From Kuschelorhynchus macadamiae (Eukaryota; Arthropoda; Insecta; Coleoptera; Curculionidae): a DNA stretch of 64,000 nucleotides. The translations under genes and the position numbers were made by a program. Positions 57,605 through 64,000 of this stretch are shown piece by piece. The first letter of the stretch is position 1. Each line of letters opens with the position of its first letter. The stretch is taken from assembly GCA_030620095.1 (NCBI GenBank), contig JAUTXW010000325.1, positions 1,222,501 to 1,286,500 of the forward strand, read 5' to 3'. Under the pieces are notes generated by a model, which did not search any database, was not told the DNA's origin, and saw only the letters and a list, made by a program, of their open reading frames with translations.

Positions 57605-59254
57605 GTTTAGGACGTTTTGCTACATAGCTGTTGCTATTAATCTTGATAAATAAATACACAAACCATATAGTTAATAATAATAACAATGTATGCTTTTATT
57701 TTACGATAAAAAAAATATCTGGCAAGGGGCAGAGTTCGCATCCACTAGCATAGCAGTGAGCAGCGCTTTTCAACTCAACATTAAAATCTAAATATAATTC
57801 AGCAAAAAAAAATTATACAATATAAGTCAGGCAGCTTAGAGTTTCCAGTAGCAAACATCAAAAAAAATATTTACTTCACATATTTAGTATTGGTTTTCTC
57901 ATATTTCATATATCTAGTCTAGCAGCGTACAAAAGGGTTTAAGAAATAATAAATAACTTATGATTAAAGAGTTTAAGAGCAGTTTTTTAACTTTTCCTTT
58001 AAAGGCCGGAATAGATAGGATTGTTTCTTCTTTTAATATTAGCGTAGAAATTTGTTTTTTTAATAATATTTTATTTTAATACAATAGCACTAATCCGAGT
58101 AAAAATAGGTATTTAAATTTTGTAAGTTTGTCAACATCGCATCTCAATAATGGTTGGTGTGTATCGTCGCGTTAAGGCGACAACAATATGCTGATCTTGT
58201 GTTTTTGCTCTTAAAATGTTTTTCTTCTGTATGTAGTAGTTATTTGAGAAGAAGAATATAGTTAAGACGGCTTAAAATTGAGCGTCTTTAATTTTGGCAT
58301 TGCCATGCCCCTCCTCGTAAAATGTTATCTTGTAATTACCAAGAATAATTAATCAAGGATCTGTAAGTGAATACAATAATCTACCAAATTATTTTATTGT
58401 TTTGGTGTATCGAATGAAAATGAACCACGATATGAGGCGGTTTAATGCTGCAGTATAGTGAGATGTTTATATCGTACATTAACCGAGTGCACGGATGATC
58501 GAAATTTTAGATTTTTATAAAGATGTTTTTTTAGCGAGATTATCTTATGATAAAATAGTAGTGAGTATAGTTTGTGTCGGTCCTCCATGTTGAGCCTATT
58601 CAATTCTTTAAGCACCCCAGATACATGACCTCGTCGTCTTATGCCACATATAAGTCTAACGCAAGCATTCTGAATAAGCTGTAACCGTCTCACATTAACA
58701 TGTTGTAAGTTGGGACCATATACATCTCCATAGTTGAGATGTGATAGAACAAGGGACTCGCATGCTGTTTGTATAAATAACTTTAAGAGTGCTTACATGC
58801 TTGTCGAATCTTAGCAGTTAGGATTAATCTGTCTGTAGCCATATTGAGATTAATGTGGTTAATTGTAGCATCACGTGCCGATTTTTTACCAAACACATTT
58901 ATATTTAGACTTATTTGCATTAATTTTTAGACCGTATTTGTTAGAGATGTCAAGGAGAAGTTTTAGGTCATCATTCAATATTAAACAGGCGGAGTCAACT
59001 TCTATTGGAGAAAAAGATAAATATGTTTGGGAGTCGTCGGCGTAGAAATGTAATGCACAGTGCTGAAGGGTATTAGTAAACTGAAACGTGTAAATAGTAA
59101 ACAGAAGAGGTCCTAAAACGGTGCCCTGAGTCACTTCGCTGTTCACCAGAACAAAGTTCAACATGACCTGATGCAGTTTCACTGCCTGCAATCTTTCTAC
59201 CAGGTAGGAAGAAAGAAAGTCTGTAGAATCATTTGAAAAGCCCAGATAGATAGA
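57605..59254 (-). mobile_element. LINE insertion, 5'-truncated, 1650 bp
   Basis: Exactly fills the space between the two 137-bp copies. Transcribed leftwards: reverse-transcriptase relic at 59191-58290, then about 0.7 kb of AT-rich 3' untranslated DNA ending at 57605 without a long A tail. The 5' break lies within the polymerase domain. Jockey/CR1-type by protein motifs. Confidence 0.8.
58290..59191 (-). pseudogene. LINE reverse-transcriptase relic (Jockey/CR1-like)
   Basis: The first frame (59191-58886) has EVTQGTVLGPLLFTIYTFQF, motif B, and HFYADDSQTYLSF with the catalytic YADD box at 59033-59044, then LKINANKSKYK of motif D. A shift follows. Then ESLVLSHLNYGDVYGPNLQ and, in the frame 58693-58442, RRLQLIQNACVRLICGIRRR, LNRLNMEDRHKLYSLLFYHK and RSSVHSVNVRYK give the thumb/C-terminal part usual in these LINEs. 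A stop after LQH and further codons TASYRGSFSFDTPK continue the homology. Motif A and everything upstream are missing. The enzyme is dead but the relic is well preserved. Confidence 0.85.
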
Positions 59255-59391
59255 TTAATATATACCATCTTTCGTTTCACAAAAAAATTACAGCATAATA
59301 CAAAAACCACAACTCTCTATCTTTACTATTAGGGAAAATACGCTGTAAAACAACGAAAATGGTACATAGGCTTATTATAACACTTAATGAT
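59255..59391. repeat. 137-bp direct duplication, right copy
   Basis: Second copy of 57468-57604. It continues into the original arm sequence (TTTTTCCTGTCACC), as the inverted arm near 60160 confirms. Confidence 0.95.
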
Positions 59392-60435
59392 TTTTCCTGT
59401 CACCAGACAAAATGTAGTATGGTATGTTATTATATTATACATATGGATTGTTTCATGTTATTTTTTAAAGTATAACTAGTATGATTTTATATTAATATTT
59501 TAATAATATCGTACAATAATAAATATGTCTTTATCTTCGTAGGGTTATTTTATACAAGTGTTTGATCTGAACATGTTTAGGCATTTAGTTCTGATAATAA
59601 TACGAATAAATAAACTAATCTATAAACTACTAAACAAAATTATTATTACAATTTACTATAAAACAAATTAAAAACTCAAATTATGTCCATCTACTCGAAC
59701 ACAACTATCAAAAATTTTAATAGTCATCATCAGTAATCACATTTTTTGTCTATCAAGAAATTTATACTTTAAAACGGTATAACTCAGAAACGAGTAAAGT
59801 AAATAACTTTAAGTAAATGAGAAAAAAGTTTTTAAATGAAATGTGCTTTTGCACGCGCCTAATTTCAAAGTACCAAGATATAATTTTGACTAAAATATTT
59901 AATTTGTTTTGTAGTTAATTGTAATATAAATGTTGTTTATTAGTTTATAGTTTAGTTTATTTATTCATATTATCACAACTAAATGCAGAAACATCTTAAG
60001 ATCAAATACTCGTATAAAATAAGCCTGCGAAACTAAAGTCAAATTTATTATTGTACGATATTATTAAAATGTTAAAGCATACTAGTAAAACATTTAAAAA
60101 TAACATGAAACAATACATTTGTATAATATAATAAAATCCATACTACATTTTGTCGGGTGACAGGAAAAACTCACCAAGTGTTACTGTGTGTACTACTAAG
60201 CCTATGTAAAAGGTGACCCATTTTCGTTGTTTACGGTGTATTTTCCTTATTAGTAGAGATAGAGAGATTTGTGAAACGAAAGATGGTATAAACAAAATTT
60301 TAATGGCTTGCTTCGATTCAAAGAAATTGAAAATATTGCATTTTGTTGCCACCCTCCTATTTGGTTCCGAGACATAAACAAAAATTTAATTTTTTAAACG
60401 GGAGACCCTGTAGATTCCCCCCATAAGTAGCTATG

Positions 60436-60472
60436 CAAATGAGATTCAGCTAGCATAGCTGAATCTCATTTG
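60436..60472. repeat. Perfect 16-bp-arm palindrome
   Basis: CAAATGAGATTCAGCT, loop AGCAT, then its exact reverse complement. It sits within the right foldback arm and is not present in the left arm. Confidence 0.95.
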
Positions 60473-60966
60473 TTTTACTCGTTTCTGAGCAATACTGATT
60501 TTTAATTTAAATTTCTTGATCAGAAGATGTATTTCTTATGAACCTCGTAACCGTTTTTTATTTTATTGCAGGTAAAAGTATGACCTTCGGTCAGTGCCAT
60601 TAAGTATTCTATTGTCAATATATTTTGATCACAGTGGCAAAATCCTCTTTAGCCTGCTCTAAAATGGAAAAATAATGATTACGAGGTGCATAAAAAATAT
60701 ATTGTTTTCTCAAGAAATTTGTACTATAAACCGGTACTACTCACAAACGAGTAAAGTATATGAGTTTGAGTAAAATGACAAAAAATTTTTAAACATCATG
60801 AATTTTTGCACGCGCCTAATCTCAAAGCTCCTGCAATCGATTTATATTTTCGACGTATCGCGTCGCGCAGCTCTTAGTATCTTAGTAGGCGTCAATTTTT
60901 TTATACTTTGAAAAATATCTACTTGACCTATTAATCACTTTTTGCAGAAATTAAACATTTCTATTC

Positions 60967-60970
<4 letters not shown>

Positions 60971-61043
<73 letters not shown>
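60971..61043. repeat. TA microsatellite
   Basis: Uninterrupted TA run of about 73 bp directly at the right edge of the foldback. Confidence 0.98.
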
Positions 61044-61045
<2 letters not shown>

Positions 61046-63005
61046 GTACTAATCTACAACCCTGTCTTATTGTAGGTTATTCATGAAAGATATTGGCAAT
61101 GTTAGTATAGCGGAACACCGTGCGACGTTCGAGCAAAGAAAGGACAAGCGACGACCGACAGGCCGATAGGATAGGAAAAATAAATTGATTATATCGATTA
61201 TCGATTAAAGGGAACATTACACAATTTTTCGGAAGACCAGCGAAACATATCGGTTATGGGGGAAGTCTCGGATTATTCGTTATTAATGGTACTTTATCTA
61301 CGGTATAATAGATTAAAGAAAGTCAAAGAAAAATTAATAGCGAATAATTTGTCATTTCTATAATGTATAAATTCCATTAGACATGTTTATATGGTTAATA
61401 TGTTTGGCTTACGAATACATTCCTTACATTGCCTATTTATTATTATGGGAAGAAAAAATGATCCGAGAGAGAGATAGAGAAATTTTTATTTAGCTTTTTT
61501 GTTGGTTTTACTTATAAAGAGTTTTATTGCAAAGCTCAAGTTTTCGGGACCTAAACGTAGATTAAAATGTTTGGCATCCCTAATAAAATAAAAGTTCTGG
61601 GGTCCATTGAACCTAAAATTTGGCTAGAATCACGGTAACTAATAATATTATATAAAAAGCGCCATCTATTAACGTCTATACATATTCATAGATAATCGAT
61701 AATATAAATATATATTTAATATATTTAAGAGTTTCAAAGTTACTGCGTTACTCTCTCGCAGAAAAATATTCAAAATGGCTCCACTACGCCATTTTTATTT
61801 ATTTTTGAATAGGCTGGTTATGGGATAACCCAACCACAACCCTTAATACTTTTTAAAAAAAATTATCCAAGTTAGTCAGATCTTCCCGGAGTAATCGATG
61901 CAGAACCACGGTAACTTATTATACCGGATGCCACAAATAAGTGGCTCACCCTTATGACTGTTTTCTTTGCCCACCTAATAGAATGAAATTTTGGTTTGTT
62001 AAAAAGGACATAATTTTAATTTGTTTTACTATAACTGCGTTGTTACATCAGCTTTTATTTACGAATTTCTGTTGTTATTGTTTTTTTAAATGGGACACAC
62101 TATATTTGTTTGTTTGTTTGGATTTATTCTAACATTCTAGGATCAATCATGTGTTAAACAGAACCTTTGCCTAGATATCGTTTGGACTTAAATGCAATAT
62201 GGCCGATTTTGTTAAAAACTGCATATTGTGTGGTAAAAAATTATATTTTTGTAAAACCCAATGAGCCACTCTCTTCCAATTAAAAATTTATTTGGAAAAT
62301 TTTTTTAAGTAATAGGTAAATGGATATAAAGATTTTTAGTGAATAAGAGGGGTGGAAATCTTATTTTTCACAGACTTTTTGGTTATAAATGAATAGTTTT
62401 TGTTAAATCACAACACTGTAGATAGTACAATAAAAATTAAATAAAAAAATAGCTTTGCATGTCAAATAACATAATTGACATATAGTTATAGAATGTCCCA
62501 ACGACTCAAAATATATGAACATATAGAGGGTGTCATTTAAAAATCAAATCAAGTTAGCAGCAGAAATTCGGAAATAATAGAAAATATAGCAAGGCTGCCA
62601 TGGCAAAAAAAATGTAAAATTAAGCCTTATTTAACTAATGGTAATTTCATTTAAATATCTTGGCAAAGAAAAGAGTTATCCCCATAACTAATAACATGAG
62701 CCATTTATTTCTGGAACCGGGTATATAAGCGCTAGCTATACAATATGCATGGATAATCAGCATTATAGAATGTCAAAAATTAATTGTAATAAATTAAATT
62801 TTTGGGCCAAGAATAGAGTTATTTATACTTTTATAATAACCGAAATAACGTTGCAATAGAATAGGCCCTAGGTGGGGCGATGTACTTGGTGATTGATTAT
62901 AAATGGAGTCCCCTTTAACTTTTCAAATGTTGGCTTCACAAAAAAAAATTTTATATGAAAGTTATAATAAAGACCTGATTATTTAAAATATTAAATTTAT
63001 TCTTA
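61044..63005. other. No recognisable gene
   Basis: Contains AGAGGGTGTCATTTAAAAAT at about 62526, weakly like a mariner-type end, and a 63-codon frame at 61941-62132 without motif. Confidence 0.5.
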
Positions 63006-63007
63006 TA

Positions 63008-63324
63008 CAGGGTGTAACAAAAGTGCGTGGAACCGCAAGTTGATATTAAGTGATAGATCTTTTAAAACTAAGATAGGAAAGCGTAAATCACTTTACTCTT
63101 AGGTAAAATCGTTTAGATTTTGCAGACCGTTAAAATGAAAAGATTGTGATTTTCAGATATCAATTACTCTAAAACAAATAAATTTAGAGATACCGAGAGA
63201 CATATAGTTTGTTACATAAAAAATGTTTAGGATTCACCGCAGAATCCAAAATTGTGAAAATGTGCGTGGTGTTCCTTTAAAAAAGAGTTACCTTTGAGTT
63301 GCCACGCACTTCTGTTCCACCCTG
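63008..63324. mobile_element. Mariner-type MITE, 317 bp, both ends intact
   Basis: CAGGGTGTAACAAAAGTGCG at the left pairs with CAGGGTGGAACAGAAGTGCG (right end reversed): two mismatches in the first 23 bases. It is flanked by TA on both sides (63006-63007 and 63325-63326), the usual Tc1/mariner target duplication. No coding capacity. Confidence 0.9.
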
Positions 63325-63326
63325 TA

Positions 63327-64000
63327 TAGGAACCTGTTAAATATTTAAAAAATTAACGTCTTTATATTTCACTTCCATATGAAACACTTTTTGTAAAGCT
63401 AACATTTGTAAAGTAAATCAACCTGTACTTCATTTCACTCCCAAATTACCATTTTGGTTAATTATTTTAAGGTAATAAGCATAAGCATTTTAAAGTTATT
63501 GCGGAATTATCGGAGAAAAAAATTAAATTGGCGTCATTCCGCAATTTTCATTACATTTTTCCAACATGACCACTCCGGAATTACCCTGAATACTTCCTGA
63601 AAAATGGTCACACTGTCAAGGAGCAAGTGGTGTATATTGCGAATATATACCTAATAAAAACTATATAGGGTCGGATTAAGAACATTTTTCTTTTTTCCAG
63701 TCGGTTAAAAAATTGAACTAAAAAATATTTTCGTTTTGCGAAAAAAAAAGATATTTTACTATCACGGAAGTGTAGTAATTGTGATAAATCTTTTTCTCTG
63801 TATAAGTCCAATTAAATAAAATCATCTTTCTGGCACAAATAAACACAAATTATCAAAATCTTAATCAAACATAAAACAATAGAAAAAATACCTTAAATAT
63901 AGAAATATCTAACTTACTTCTTTTCCACTAATAGTCAGTTGTGCCACGATTAAAAGAAAAATCTGTAGCATAACTTTGGAAGCGGTGTGTATTTTATATC
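63327..64000. other. No recognisable gene
   Basis: AT-rich. A 67-codon minus frame at 63608-63811 shows no motif. Confidence 0.5.

Larger units (their letters stand above)
56100..60985. mobile_element. Foldback element with about 1-kb arms, carrying two insertions
   Basis: Left arm: 56102-56242, 57038-57604 and 59392-59690. Right arm: about 59870-60985 reversed. Landmarks that pair include GTCAAGTAGAxATTxTTCAAA, ATxGATCGATTG, CCATTAAAATTT..TATACC, AACGAAAATGG, CCTGTCACC.GACAAAATGT and ATATCGTACAATAATAAAT. Removing the hAT (56243-57029 plus duplication) and the LINE with one 137-bp copy leaves arms of similar length. Motifs such as CTCGTTTSTGAGYAATA recur near the ends and the centre, so the arms contain sub-repeats. 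The right end abuts a TA microsatellite. Confidence 0.8.

Overview
The window reads as strongly AT-rich, intergenic or intronic DNA from an arthropod, most likely an insect. It has no bacterial-type gene spacing, very short open frames, many mariner/hAT/LINE relics, TA microsatellites, and one recognisable TATA plus initiator promoter of arthropod type. The order cannot be fixed from sequence alone. I find no intact host gene. Nearly everything recognisable is a mobile element or its relic, in several nested layers.

Layout. 1-10.1 kb: a long inverted-repeat family (family A: terminal hairpin, CTGTCTGT tracts, tandem sub-repeats) with a pogo-type transposase relic between its arms, and a further solo copy at 9.1-10.1 kb. 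12.8-13.3 kb: a broken exon of an unassigned, probably transposon-borne protein. 14.2-14.5 kb: a GC-rich island beside a long TA microsatellite. 16.1-16.9 kb: a foldback element. 18.5-21.1 kb: repeats and a decayed mariner copy. 22.2-24.6 kb: a tRNA-derived SINE split by an insertion that is itself split by a hAT element. 26.8-28.7 kb: TGAGTAAT motifs at both ends of a decayed small gene. 31.5-35.3 kb: a local cluster of direct repeats. 36.3, 44.5 and 57.6-59.3 kb: LINE reverse-transcriptase relics. 38.9-42.2 kb: a degenerate tandem array interrupted by a complete hAT element.

Best-supported elements. The hAT copy at 39666-42131 has matching ends, a perfect 8-bp target duplication, a promoter with heat-shock-element-like motifs and a 603-codon transposase frame broken at four places. 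The 56.1-61.0 kb region is a foldback with about 1-kb arms. One arm was hit by a second hAT (8-bp duplication), and by a 5'-truncated LINE flanked by a 137-bp direct duplication with one mismatch.

Together the pieces describe a graveyard rather than a pathway. The order of several insertions can be read directly: SINE, then outer insertion, then hAT; tandem array, then hAT; foldback, then LINE and hAT. The most unusual observations are the 137-bp duplication around the LINE, the heat-shock-like promoter of the hAT copy, and the 26.8-28.7 kb unit with end-clustered TGAGTAAT motifs.
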